Origin: an uncultured Psychrosphaera sp.
GTDB taxonomy: Bacteria > Pseudomonadota > Gammaproteobacteria > Enterobacterales > Alteromonadaceae
Direction of reading: 5' to 3'
Assembly: GCF_947500655.1 (NCBI RefSeq)
Contig: NZ_CANMSK010000010.1
Coordinates: 1-64,000 of the forward strand
Length of the DNA stretch: 64,000 nt
Shown: one piece after another, positions 1-7,570 of the stretch
Layout: the number at the start of each line of letters is the position of its first letter
Position numbering within the stretch: position 1 is the stretch's first letter
Program-made: the position numbers and the translations under genes
Notes under the pieces: model-generated
Told to the model about the DNA's origin: nothing
Database searches by the model: none
What the model saw: the letters and a program-made list of their open reading frames with translations, nothing else

Positions 1-78
1 CTTTTGCTTTTGCTTTTGCTTTTGCTTTTGCTTTTGCTTTTGCTTTTGCTTTTGCTTTTGCTTTTGCTTTTGCTTTTG
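1..78. repeat. Hexanucleotide tandem array (CTTTTG)n
   Basis: Thirteen perfect consecutive copies of CTTTTG are followed by a degenerate CTTTTA. The array begins at the window edge, so the true copy number is unknown. It passes directly into sequence (about 79-141) that is repeated near 1500-1547, which makes it the left part of a dispersed element. Perfect short tandem arrays of this kind are prone to slippage. It ends about 175 bases upstream of the D-lactate dehydrogenase start. Confidence 0.95.
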
Positions 79-141
79 CTTTTATTTCCGATTCAAAAAT
101 CTGTATTAATTTTTTATAAAACAATCTTTTTCTCATCTAGT
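79..141. repeat. Dispersed repeat element, left-part copy
   Basis: After the hexamer array comes a block reading TTCCG, TTCAAAA, ATCTGTATT and then CTTTTTCTCATC. The same order of words occurs at about 1503-1547 (TTCCGCTTCAAAA, ATCTGTATT, CTTTTCTCAAATC), again preceded by a degenerate CTTTTG-like tract. I read the two as diverged copies of one repeat family. Confidence 0.6.
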
Positions 142-253
142 TAGTAACTAAAACAATTAACTCCCATACCATTGATTTAAATCTAATCACTGGCAACAAA
201 ATAAAATACACTAACTATATAAAGTTAAAAACAAAACGGATGATGTGTTAATT

Positions 254-1282
254 ATGAAAGCAGCAACTATAAAAACAAAAATTATAAACCCCATCACCTT
301 AGCGGTATTTAGTACCAAGAGTTACGACAAAAGCAGTTTATCTTCGTCAGTGACAGATAACATAGCCATTACGTTTTTTGAAAGCCGTTTGACCTTAGAT
401 ACGGCAAAACTTGCAGCGGGTTTTGATGCTATTTGTGTGTTTGTTAATGATGAGCTTAACCGTGACGTATTAACGGAATTAAAATCAATTGGCGTTAAGT
501 ACATAATGTTGCGCTGCGCTGGGTTTAATAACTTAGATTTAGCCGCTTGTAAGGAGTTGGGATTACGTTGTGCTCGTGTGCCCTCTTACAGTCCTGAAGC
601 CGTTGCTGAACATACGGTTGCACTTATGATGACGCTTAATCGACGAGTGCATAAAGCGTATAACAGAACCAAAGAAGGTAATTTTAGTTTATCTGGCCTA
701 ATGGGTTTTAACATTTATGGTAAAACCGTAGGCATTATTGGCACCGGAAATATTGGTCTTGCCACCGCAAGAATAATGAAAGGCTTTGGCGCTCACGTTA
801 TTTCATACGACCCGTTTGAAAATAACCAAATGGCAGAATCTATTGGCTTTGAATACACTGAACTTAATACCCTATTAACTACATCCGACATCGTTAGTTT
901 GCATTGTCCATTAACTAAAGAATCTCATCACCTTCTAAATGATGACTCTATCTCTACAATGAAAACTGGCGTGATGATCATTAATACTAGCCGAGGCGGA
1001 CTTGTTGATACTCAGAGCCTGATCACAAATTTAAAATCAGGACAAATTGGTAACTTAGCGCTAGATGTATATGAGCAAGAGAGTGAGTTGTTTTTTGAAG
1101 ATCATTCCAGTTCAATAATCCAAGATGATGTTTTACAACGTTTACTGAGCTTTCCAAACGTTATAATCACAGGACACCAAGGCTTTTTCACCGCTGAAGC
1201 GTTAGAGCAAATAGCAGTAACCACCATTAATAACCTTAACCTTTTTGCTGAAGGTAAGCTCAATAACAATGAGTTAAAATAA
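254..1282 (+). CDS. ldhA: 2-hydroxyacid dehydrogenase, D-lactate dehydrogenase type
   Basis: Predicted cytoplasmic NAD-dependent enzyme interconverting pyruvate and D-lactate. The protein (342 aa from this start) has the D-isomer-specific 2-hydroxyacid dehydrogenase layout: a split N- and C-terminal catalytic domain around a Rossmann fold whose nucleotide loop GTGNIG lies near residue 160. The catalytic Arg (in NTSRGG), Glu (in DVYEQE) and His (in TGHQGFF) are all visible. The N-terminal word AVFSTKSYD is typical of fermentative LdhA proteins and begins only about 18 residues in. An in-frame GTG at 245 is possible, but neither start has a good Shine-Dalgarno sequence; ATG 254 is preferred. 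The gene stands alone, with repeat elements on both sides. Substrate assignment rests on family resemblance, and other 2-hydroxyacids are possible. Confidence 0.85.
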   Translation: MKAATIKTKIINPITLAVFSTKSYDKSSLSSSVTDNIAITFFESRLTLDTAKLAAGFDAICVFVNDELNRDVLTELKSIGVKYIMLRCAGFNNLDLAACKELGLRCARVPSYSPEAVAEHTVALMMTLNRRVHKAYNRTKEGNFSLSGLMGFNIYGKTVGIIGTGNIGLATARIMKGFGAHVISYDPFENNQMAESIGFEYTELNTLLTTSDIVSLHCPLTKESHHLLNDDSISTMKTGVMIINTSRGGLVDTQSLITNLKSGQIGNLALDVYEQESELFFEDHSSSIIQDDVLQRLLSFPNVIITGHQGFFTAEALEQIAVTTINNLNLFAEGKLNNNELK

Positions 1283-1836
1283 AAGAGTTTGAGCTAGGTT
1301 CAGCGGTGTTATTGACGCTTTAAAGACTAACTCGCGAGCTATGATTTACATAGTTCTTAAACTAGCCTTTATAATTTAAACTTTTGAATTTAACTTTTCA
1401 AGTGAATTACGAGGCCACCCACTTTAATTATAAGCTAAACTAAATTCGATTAGAGCAAGCTAATCGTTTTTTGGTTTTCTTTTGCTCTGGCTTTGCTTTT
1501 TCTTCCGCTTCAAAATATCTGTATTTAATATAACTTTTCTCAAATCAAGCGGGCATGGATGCCCATTGAGGAAAGGTTATCAGGGACGATTTTCTTTCCG
1601 TATTTGACGAGTAAAGTTATATTTAATACAAAGTGTATATTTTAGTACGGACGGCCTTTTTCGGTTACATTTTTGGGCTGTTGCAAAAAGGTAACTTGCC
1701 GAGGGGCGAAATAAGATCTATTGGATAAAACAGAGTTAGAGTTAAGAAAATATAATTATCTACAACTTAGCCTTTAGAGCTCTTGATCTAAAAAATAAAA
1801 ACAAGCATGCGCCTTTTTGCTAAAAATAAGGCTAAT
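1283..1836. other. Intergenic region with palindromic repeat element
   Basis: No gene is seen in these 554 bases. The middle (about 1490-1700) is a dispersed, hairpin-rich element listed separately. The flanks are AT-rich sequence with no recognisable ORF. No clear terminator with a U tract could be assigned to either neighbouring gene. Confidence 0.6.
1490..1700. repeat. Hairpin-rich dispersed repeat element
   Basis: The element starts with a degenerate CTTTTG-like tract and the TTCCG..TTCAAAA..ATCTGTATT block also seen at 79-141. It contains nested inverted repeats: AATATAACTTTTCTC (1528-1542) against GAGTAAAGTTATATT (1610-1624), GGGCAT-GG-ATGCCC (1551-1564), AATACA against TGTAT near 1625-1640, and GGTTAC..TTTTTG against CAAAAAGGTAAC near 1663-1694. 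The words CTTTTCTCAAATC and ATTGAGGAAAG recur at 21640-21680, in another member of the family. Confidence 0.6.
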
Positions 1837-3012
1837 CTAATTAACTGCAATTTTAAATAATTGAGTACCCACTTGTACGGCTGCGGAAGGATAATGCAGA
1901 ATAATGGTGCCAGAACTTGGCGCTTTTACATCAACAATTGCATGCTTGGTGTCAAACTCTAACGAGTTTAATACTCTTGCGATCACTTGTCCTTTATTCA
2001 CTTTATCGCCTGGTTTGGCTAAGTATTCAACCATTCCTGCATGTCTAGAAAATAGCGTTTTATAGTTTTTTAATAAAGTGGTTGTTATCTCAACAGGGGC
2101 AACACCAGTAAAGCCATCAATTAAGTTATTTTTTTGTAAATAATTTAATATTCCGGCGCTGTCTTCTTGAGCTTGAGTTAAGCAAATATTTTCTTGCGAG
2201 CCTAACTCCACAGTAAAAGCGCTAACTTCGTAGTTAATTGTCACGCCTTGTTTTGCCATTAATTCAGACAAATAGACCCAAGGCATAAAACTAGCTTCAT
2301 CTAATGCGCCAGCAAATTGAGCTGGAATGGATAGAATATTTTCTATATTAAAGTCTTGCGCAGATGTTGCTAAGAACTCAGGACTGTATATATGCCGAGT
2401 AGAAGATGGTCCAGTATGTAAGTCCAATACTAAATCCGCATCAACAGCGAACTCTTGTAGCGTGGTATTTAAAAACTGAGCCGTGTTTACCCCCCAATCT
2501 TTATCTAATTTACTGGTTAAGCTTTGTTTTAAAAATGATTTAAAATCTGTAATTAGCTCAGATTCATCGTCATTTTTAAGTTTTTGTATTTGTTCAGCGG
2601 TAAGTAAAGCAACAAACTGCTCTATATCTTGAGGGTTGTAGTGATAAAAGCGATTCCAATTGTTGCCTGTGGTGGCGTCATACCGGCCTTGTAGATATTC
2701 CCCAGCACGTTGAGTACGACCAAACGGATTACAGTTTGGCACTAGGATAAACTCGGCGTTTAATGTTAAGTGTTTTAATTGTTCAATTAAACGAAAGATC
2801 ACCGCACTACCCTGCATTTCAGCAGCGTGTACGGCACTTTGAATATAGACTTTTTTTAGATGTGTCTGGGAAGATGACTTAGTCGCATTCTTTGTTTCAA
2901 TAGCCTGTTTTTCAACGACCTTTTTATCAAAAATGCGATAAACGGGAATGCCAATCTCTTGACCGGCAATATCCTGATTTAATGTGACTAAATCTTTTTC
3001 AACAACAAGCAT
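1837..3012 (-). CDS. M14-family deacylase (succinylglutamate desuccinylase/aspartoacylase type) with C-terminal biotinyl/lipoyl-like domain
   Basis: Predicted zinc-dependent hydrolase of 391 aa. The first two thirds carry the M14 AstE/AspA signature: a HxxE-type zinc site (HAAEMQG), the substrate-loop word NPFGRTQRAGEY, and a third ligand in DLHTG. The last 70 or so residues (PGDKVNKGQVIARV ... VKAPSSGTII) resemble a biotinyl/lipoyl-like beta-sandwich, but without the lysine attachment motif. This arrangement is known in uncharacterised aspartoacylase-like proteins, and the substrate is not known. The gene lies 54 bases downstream of lysC on the same strand and may be read with it, but nothing visible ties it to lysine synthesis. 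Confidence 0.75.
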   Translation of the reverse strand: MLVVEKDLVTLNQDIAGQEIGIPVYRIFDKKVVEKQAIETKNATKSSSQTHLKKVYIQSAVHAAEMQGSAVIFRLIEQLKHLTLNAEFILVPNCNPFGRTQRAGEYLQGRYDATTGNNWNRFYHYNPQDIEQFVALLTAEQIQKLKNDDESELITDFKSFLKQSLTSKLDKDWGVNTAQFLNTTLQEFAVDADLVLDLHTGPSSTRHIYSPEFLATSAQDFNIENILSIPAQFAGALDEASFMPWVYLSELMAKQGVTINYEVSAFTVELGSQENICLTQAQEDSAGILNYLQKNNLIDGFTGVAPVEITTTLLKNYKTLFSRHAGMVEYLAKPGDKVNKGQVIARVLNSLEFDTKHAIVDVKAPSSGTIILHYPSAAVQVGTQLFKIAVN

Positions 3013-3066
3013 AATGTTTCCTTACTTACAGTCACTATATAACTAGAAATTAAATGAATTTAAAGT

Positions 3067-4443
3067 TTAAACTGCAAACAAGTCGTCGTGGATTTGACGA
3101 ACTATGTCCTTGGCGTTGTCTTGTTTCACTAGGAAGCAAACATTATGCTCACTTGCGCCATGACAAATCAAACGTAGTTGGTCATCTTCAAGCGAGGCAA
3201 AAATTCGTCCAGCTCCGCCTTGCTTACCATCGTTATGCTCAACATGATTACCAACAACTGCAATTAATGCTAAATCAGACTCAACATGAACGTCACAGAA
3301 TGAATTTAAATCTTTTACACAAGCAGCCACTAAACCGGCAATTGGCGTATTAGCTGGGTTATCTATTGTCAAAGCAACGGATATTTCTGACGTGGTGATT
3401 AAATCAACCGACAATTTATGTTTTGCTAAAATAGCAAATACACGGGCTAAGAACCCCGTTGCATGCAGCATTTCAGGACTTTTCACGGTTAATAAGGTTT
3501 GTTCGTTTCTAAGTGCAACTGCTCTATAAGCTGGGCGAAAATCTACTTCTTTTGAAATCCAAGTGCCGCCAGCCTCAGGTTCTAAACTAGAGCCTACAAA
3601 CACTTTAACGCCACTTCTTATTGCAGGAATTAGTGTTGCTGGGTGTAAGATTTTAGCGCCAAAAGTCGCCATTTCAGCAGCTTCATCAAAACTAATCTCT
3701 TTAATTGGGCGAGCCTTATCTGTAATACGAGGATCAGTTGTATAAATGCCCGTTACGTCTGTCCAAATTTGTAATGCAAATGCATCAACTGCTTCAGCAA
3801 ATAGTGCAGCACTGTAATCTGAACCACCACGACCTAATGTTGTGGTATTACCAAAGTTATCTTGGCCAATAAAGCCTTGTGTAATAACGACTTTAGTTTT
3901 TAAAAGAGGTTTCAATAATGAACTAGCTTGTTTTCTTGTAGGCTCTAATTGAGGTTCAGCCTTAGAAAAAGAAGAATCAGTTTTTAATACCTGACGGCCA
4001 TCAAATGCAACTGCACTCGCTTGACCTGAAACTTTATTGATCACTTCAGCAAACAACACACTGGACATCCGCTCACCAAATGAAAGCAACTCGTCTTTTA
4101 ACTTAGTAGAGGTGATTAACAGTGGATGTAATGCAATTTCAGCTAACTGTTCTATTAACTGGCTAATAACATCTTGTGCTTTTACTGGACGACCAAGGTC
4201 ATTTAAAATTGAATTTTGAATATTGCGAATTTGTTGTAATACGCTTTCTTTTTCGTTTGAACTTAAAACTTCATTACCTAATTTAACTAACAAATTAGTA
4301 ACACCAGCAGAAGCCGAAACAACAACTAAGCGAATATCAGGATTATTTAGGATGATTTGGGCACAACGGCTCATTGCTTCAAAGTTAGCAACGCTGGTAC
4401 CACCAAATTTGGCAACGATTGTAGAATTATTTATTGAAGACAT
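3067..4443 (-). CDS. lysC: Lysine-sensitive aspartokinase III
   Basis: Phosphorylates L-aspartate, the first step of the aspartate family pathway (lysine, diaminopimelate, threonine, methionine). At 458 aa it is close to E. coli LysC (449 aa) and, unlike ThrA or MetL, is not fused to homoserine dehydrogenase. The N-terminus VAKFGGTSVANFEAM is the aspartokinase nucleotide-binding signature. A kinase domain (residues about 1-290) is followed by two ACT regulatory domains (about 310-455). The gene is preceded by a 200-base lysine riboswitch, which independently supports assignment to the lysine-responsive isozyme. The Shine-Dalgarno AAGGA lies 9 bases before the ATG, inside a potential hairpin. 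Confidence 0.95.
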   Translation of the reverse strand: MSSINNSTIVAKFGGTSVANFEAMSRCAQIILNNPDIRLVVVSASAGVTNLLVKLGNEVLSSNEKESVLQQIRNIQNSILNDLGRPVKAQDVISQLIEQLAEIALHPLLITSTKLKDELLSFGERMSSVLFAEVINKVSGQASAVAFDGRQVLKTDSSFSKAEPQLEPTRKQASSLLKPLLKTKVVITQGFIGQDNFGNTTTLGRGGSDYSAALFAEAVDAFALQIWTDVTGIYTTDPRITDKARPIKEISFDEAAEMATFGAKILHPATLIPAIRSGVKVFVGSSLEPEAGGTWISKEVDFRPAYRAVALRNEQTLLTVKSPEMLHATGFLARVFAILAKHKLSVDLITTSEISVALTIDNPANTPIAGLVAACVKDLNSFCDVHVESDLALIAVVGNHVEHNDGKQGGAGRIFASLEDDQLRLICHGASEHNVCFLVKQDNAKDIVRQIHDDLFAV

Positions 4444-4453
4444 TTAAGTCATT

Positions 4454-4482
4454 CCTTAATATTTTTTGAGTAACTATTAAGG
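4454..4482 (-). promoter_or_regulatory. Hairpin sequestering the lysC Shine-Dalgarno (riboswitch expression platform)
   Basis: In the lysC leader RNA a perfect 8-bp stem pairs CCUUAAUA with UAUUAAGG around a 13-base loop. The 3' arm contains the AAGG of the lysC ribosome-binding site, 9-10 bases before the start codon. There is no U tract after it, so it is not an intrinsic terminator. The layout suggests lysine-dependent control of translation initiation, as described for E. coli lysC. The switching partner sequence is not obvious by eye. Confidence 0.6.
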
Positions 4483-4551
4483 GGAACACGGCATACATAG
4501 GACTGACTTATACTCTATCTAATTAGATAAATGAAAAAGAAAACTTTACAT

Positions 4552-4753
4552 GCCAGAAGCTCTCCACCTTAGTAACATACATTTAAAAATGCGGGTTATT
4601 AAATCTTAGGTGACAACTGTAGGGATTCAGCCCAAACAGTCGGAAAGTTTAATTCTCAAATTTAAACCTTCCTCGGCGTTAGCTCCCATCATTGACCGTC
4701 TTAGAAATTTGAGTTTCTCGGATCAACTACCTGACTAACGCTCCTCTTCCGGT
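4552..4753 (-). ncRNA. Lysine riboswitch (L box)
   Basis: Read on the minus strand, the leader contains the conserved L-box words in order: GGAAGAGGAGCGUU, AGUCAGGUAGUUGAUCC, UGGGAGCUAACGCCGAGG, GGGCUGAAUCCC (4622-4633), GUUGUCACC, and the closing AAGGUGGAGAGCUUCUGG. The P1 helix pairs CCGGAAG (4752-4746) with CUUCUGG (4559-4553). This matches the E. coli lysC leader in word order and spacing. It lies about 110 bases upstream of the lysC start. A small extra hairpin (GCAGUUCA/UGAACUGC) precedes P1. Confidence 0.95.
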
Positions 4754-4953
4754 GCAGTTCAATTTATGAACTGCGGCTATATTATTAATATATAAAACAA
4801 TGTTTATAAAATATAGCTTTGTAATAACTTACGTTAATTATTACGGACGCTATTAAACTAGAAATTAGAGTAATAAGTCAATAAATCATTTTATATAAAG
4901 CAAAAAAATTAACTTATATCTTATAACCAGTAAAAACACACATACTGTACGCT

Positions 4954-5205
4954 CTATTTGACCAATACTTTACCGCCGACAATCTTAATTGCTGGCACGC
5001 CACGTATCATGGTTTCGCGACCAAACTGGCTTTCACAATTAGGACAAACACCTAACGTTTCAGTGTAGTTTTTAGTGATCCGTTCAATAAAGCATTTTAT
5101 CAAAGAGCCATTCCCGCCCTTTTTATATTGCAGTAACTTGTGTCTACATTTATTACAAAATACAGTCACTGATTTTGTTGGTGCTTTAGATCTTGGCTTA
5201 GCCAT
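4954..5205 (-). CDS. Small zinc-ribbon protein of unknown function
   Basis: An 83-aa basic protein with two CxxC knuckles (CNKC near residue 18 and CPNC near residue 54), spaced as in a zinc ribbon. The N-terminus is rich in Lys, Arg, Ser and Thr. I do not recognise a named family. The two knuckles and positive charge would fit nucleic-acid or ribosome contact, but that is a guess. The gene is on the minus strand downstream of the YebC-family gene, separated from it by a strong bidirectional terminator at 5241-5268, so it probably has its own promoter. Confidence 0.6.
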   Translation of the reverse strand: MAKPRSKAPTKSVTVFCNKCRHKLLQYKKGGNGSLIKCFIERITKNYTETLGVCPNCESQFGRETMIRGVPAIKIVGGKVLVK

Positions 5206-5240
5206 GATATCTGCCCATTATCATCATAAAAAAGACATAA

Positions 5241-5268
5241 AAAAACCGATGCTGTGGCATCGGTTTTT
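5241..5268 (-). terminator. Bidirectional intrinsic terminator
   Basis: A 12-bp stem pairs AAAAACCGATGC with GCATCGGTTTTT around a UGUG tetraloop, with U-rich sequence on both strands. It lies 37 bases after the stop of the YebC/YeeN-type gene and most likely ends that transcript. Confidence 0.85.
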
Positions 5269-5304
5269 CATTCTATTAATCAAAATTACCTTGGTAATTA
5301 AGTA

Positions 5305-6027
5305 TTAATCTTCAAATTCAGCGTTATGATAAACTTCTTGTACGTCTTCACAGTCGTTAAGCATGTCCATGAATTTTTCAAATACCACAACATCATCACC
5401 GGTAAGTGTTGTCATTGTTGTTGGAAGCCAAGAAATATCTTCTACGTCAAACTCAATACCTTCATATTCAGCTTGAAGTGCTGTTTTAACATTGTAGAAC
5501 TCAGTATGAGGTGCATAAACAGAAACCTTACCATCTTCTACTTCAACGTCTGTAACATCAACGTCAGCCATCATTAGCGCTTCTAACACGGCTTCATCGT
5601 CGTCACCGTCAAATACAAACACAGCTAAATGATCAAACATGTGAGCCGCAGAGCCTTGGGCACCAATTTTAGAATTTGTTTTTGTAAAACAATTACGAAC
5701 TTCCATAATTGTACGATTGTTGTTGTCTGTTAAACAATCAACAATAACCATACAGCTGCCAGGTCCAAAACCTTCATAACGCGCTGGTGAATAATCTTCA
5801 CCGCCGCCGCCTGCTGCTTTATCTAATGCATTTTTGATAACATGAGCAGGTACTTGATCTTTTTTTGCACGGTCCATCAAGCTACGTAATGCTAGGTTAC
5901 CGTCTGGATCACTACCACCGTTTTTAGCAACAACGTAAATTTCTTTACCATATTTAGAATATACTTTTGTTTTTGCATTAGCCGTTTTGGCCATTGAATC
6001 TTTACGGTTTTGGTATGCTCTGCCCAT
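5305..6027 (-). CDS. YebC/PmpR family protein, YeeN-like
   Basis: A 240-aa member of the YebC/TACO1 family. Early family words are [18 protein letters not shown] and [14 protein letters not shown], followed by RYEGFGPGS. The N-terminus [15 protein letters not shown] and the shorter basic region resemble E. coli YeeN rather than YebC. Family members are described either as DNA-binding regulators or as ribosome-associated factors that relieve stalling on proline-rich sequences; the role of YeeN-type paralogs is less clear. The C-terminal third is strongly acidic. It is transcribed alone, with a terminator at 5241-5268. Confidence 0.85.
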   Translation of the reverse strand: MGRAYQNRKDSMAKTANAKTKVYSKYGKEIYVVAKNGGSDPDGNLALRSLMDRAKKDQVPAHVIKNALDKAAGGGGEDYSPARYEGFGPGSCMVIVDCLTDNNNRTIMEVRNCFTKTNSKIGAQGSAAHMFDHLAVFVFDGDDDEAVLEALMMADVDVTDVEVEDGKVSVYAPHTEFYNVKTALQAEYEGIEFDVEDISWLPTTMTTLTGDDVVVFEKFMDMLNDCEDVQEVYHNAEFED

Positions 6028-6193
6028 CTTAATCTCTTCTTTAATGTATTAACTTAAAAACATCAGTGATAAACACATAGGTCACTGATACTTTCTATAA
6101 AATAATAGGCCGTTAAATTAATCTATTTTGACAAAAATTTAAATCGAAAAATGTCATTATTTTAATATATGGCTTATTTAACAAGGGGGTGTC

Positions 6194-6421
6194 TTATTCT
6201 TGTGCAACTACAATCTTATATTGTTCGCCCGCAAGAGTAACTATATCGCCGTCTCTTACTTTTTTGCGCGTTTGTACTACTACTTTGCCATTTAAACGAA
6301 CTTGTCCGTCTGCAATAACAAGTTTGGCATGACCGCCACTTTCAACTAAATTTTCAAATTTAAGAAATTTGTTTAGTTCTATATATTCAGTTGTGATCTC
6401 AACTAAGTTAATTTGGCTCAT
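6194..6421 (-). CDS. ybcJ: S4-domain RNA-binding protein, YbcJ-like
   Basis: A 75-aa protein consisting of a single S4 fold: FLKFENLVESGGHAKLVI then DGQVRLNGKVVVQTRKKVRDGD, the usual RNA-binding alpha-L motif. Its size and sequence match the YbcJ family, which is thought to bind structured RNA; the biological target is unknown. The gene stands alone between the YebC-family gene and the tRNA cluster on the same strand. Confidence 0.8.
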   Translation of the reverse strand: MSQINLVEITTEYIELNKFLKFENLVESGGHAKLVIADGQVRLNGKVVVQTRKKVRDGDIVTLAGEQYKIVVAQE

Positions 6422-6584
6422 TAGGATTCCGTGAAACGTAATTTAGGTAATCGGCTTTGATTATACCAAGTGTATGTCCAAAGCTATCTAGGCAGACATT
6501 ATACAGATATAACAATTTTGTTTTTGATTTATTCTGAGAATTTATTAGGCTATTTGAAAATAAAGCAGTAATTTAAGCTAAAAC

Positions 6585-6608
6585 TGATATTGATATTGAT
6601 ATTGATAT
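6585..6608. repeat. Short hexanucleotide tandem array (TGATAT)4
   Basis: Four perfect copies of TGATAT lie just downstream of the last gene of the tRNA cluster. No hairpin terminator is seen between this array and the tRNA, so the tRNA transcript probably runs through it. Confidence 0.9.
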
Positions 6609-6644
6609 TTTATAGATGATATTAGAAAAGATTATATGAAATTT

Positions 6645-6720
6645 TGGAGCGAGTAACGAGGCTCGAACTCGTGACCTATACCTTGGCAAGGTATCGCTCT
6701 ACCAGCTGAGCTATACTCGC
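6645..6720 (-). tRNA. tRNA-Gly(GCC)
   Basis: A 76-base cloverleaf on the minus strand with anticodon GCC, acceptor GCGAGTA/TACTCGC and encoded CCA. Last gene of the seven-tRNA cluster. Its sequence is identical by eye to the other three Gly copies here. Confidence 0.95.
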
Positions 6721-6775
6721 ATCACATATTAATAACTACTGGCGTGTTGTTATTAAATTTTATTCTCCTGAAAAA

Positions 6776-6862
6776 TGGTGCCCGGAGACGGACTTGAACC
6801 GTCACGCCCTGTTGAGCGAGGGATTTTAAATCCCTTGTGTCTACCGATTCCACCACCCGGGC
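6776..6862 (-). tRNA. tRNA-Leu(TAA)
   Basis: An 87-base class II tRNA with long variable arm, anticodon TAA, acceptor GCCCGGG/CCCGGGC and encoded CCA. Identical by eye to the Leu copy at 7123-7209. Corresponds to leuZ in the E. coli glyW-cysT-leuZ operon. Confidence 0.95.
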
Positions 6863-6916
6863 TAGCAGGAAGTTTTTTATAGTTGGTATCGTTGAACCAA
6901 CTTTCCAATTAAAAAT

Positions 6917-6992
6917 TGGAGCGAGTAACGAGGCTCGAACTCGTGACCTATACCTTGGCAAGGTATCGCTCTACCAGCTGAGCTATACTCGC
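6917..6992 (-). tRNA. tRNA-Gly(GCC)
   Basis: A 76-base cloverleaf with anticodon GCC and encoded CCA. Another copy of the cluster's Gly gene. Together with the upstream Leu copy it looks like the product of a local Leu-Gly duplication. Confidence 0.95.
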
Positions 6993-7042
6993 AATTATGC
7001 ATGTTACTGTGTTCTCAAGTTTGACCAATTCCAAATAAAATT

Positions 7043-7118
7043 TGGAGCGAGTAACGAGGCTCGAACTCGTGACCTATACCTTGGCAAGGTATCGCTCTAC
7101 CAGCTGAGCTATACTCGC
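7043..7118 (-). tRNA. tRNA-Gly(GCC)
   Basis: A 76-base cloverleaf with anticodon GCC and encoded CCA. It lies 4 bases from the adjacent Leu gene, so processing must separate very closely spaced units. Confidence 0.95.
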
Positions 7119-7122
7119 AAAT

Positions 7123-7209
7123 TGGTGCCCGGAGACGGACTTGAACCGTCACGCCCTGTTGAGCGAGGGATTTTAAATCCCTTGTGTCTACCGATTCCAC
7201 CACCCGGGC
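7123..7209 (-). tRNA. tRNA-Leu(TAA)
   Basis: An 87-base class II tRNA with anticodon TAA and encoded CCA. It is the first Leu gene in transcription order, directly after Cys as in the conserved Gly-Cys-Leu operon. Confidence 0.95.
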
Positions 7210-7235
7210 AAACACATTTGTACTACCAGAAATCT

Positions 7236-7309
7236 TGGAGGCGGGTCCCGGAGTCGAACCGAGGTCCACGGATTTGCAATCCGCTGCATAGCCACTCTGC
7301 CAACCCGCC
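7236..7309 (-). tRNA. tRNA-Cys(GCA)
   Basis: A 74-base cloverleaf with anticodon GCA, acceptor GGCGGGT and encoded CCA. The only Cys tRNA of the cluster, in the conserved position between Gly and Leu. Confidence 0.95.
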
Positions 7310-7359
7310 TTACTTGATGCTCTACAAAGTAGCCATACCTTATAAAACAATCAAAAATT

Positions 7360-7435
7360 TGGAGCGAGTAACGAGGCTCGAACTCGTGACCTATACCTTG
7401 GCAAGGTATCGCTCTACCAGCTGAGCTATACTCGC
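7360..7435 (-). tRNA. tRNA-Gly(GCC)
   Basis: A 76-base cloverleaf with anticodon GCC and encoded CCA. First gene of the cluster in transcription order, 135 bases after the pgsA stop. This equals glyW in the E. coli pgsA-glyW-cysT-leuZ arrangement. Confidence 0.95.
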
Positions 7436-7570
7436 AAATCTTGATTTCTGTTTGTCCTCTCAGACAACGAGGGGCATTCTACCTTTCTACCTTTGGGAGT
7501 CAACATGAAATTTAAATAAAAATGACATTTTCATACTGTTTGATGATTTTTTAGCTCTTAAGCTCAAAAA

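Noticed and set aside
3054..3353. 99-codon plus-strand frame opposite lysC
   Set aside because: It is antisense to conserved ACT-domain codons of lysC, with no family resemblance or ribosome site.
6722..7424. Open frames on both strands over 6722-7424 (including a 195-codon plus-strand frame)
   Set aside because: They run through the tRNA genes; repeated peptide blocks are translations of the identical Gly and Leu tRNA copies.
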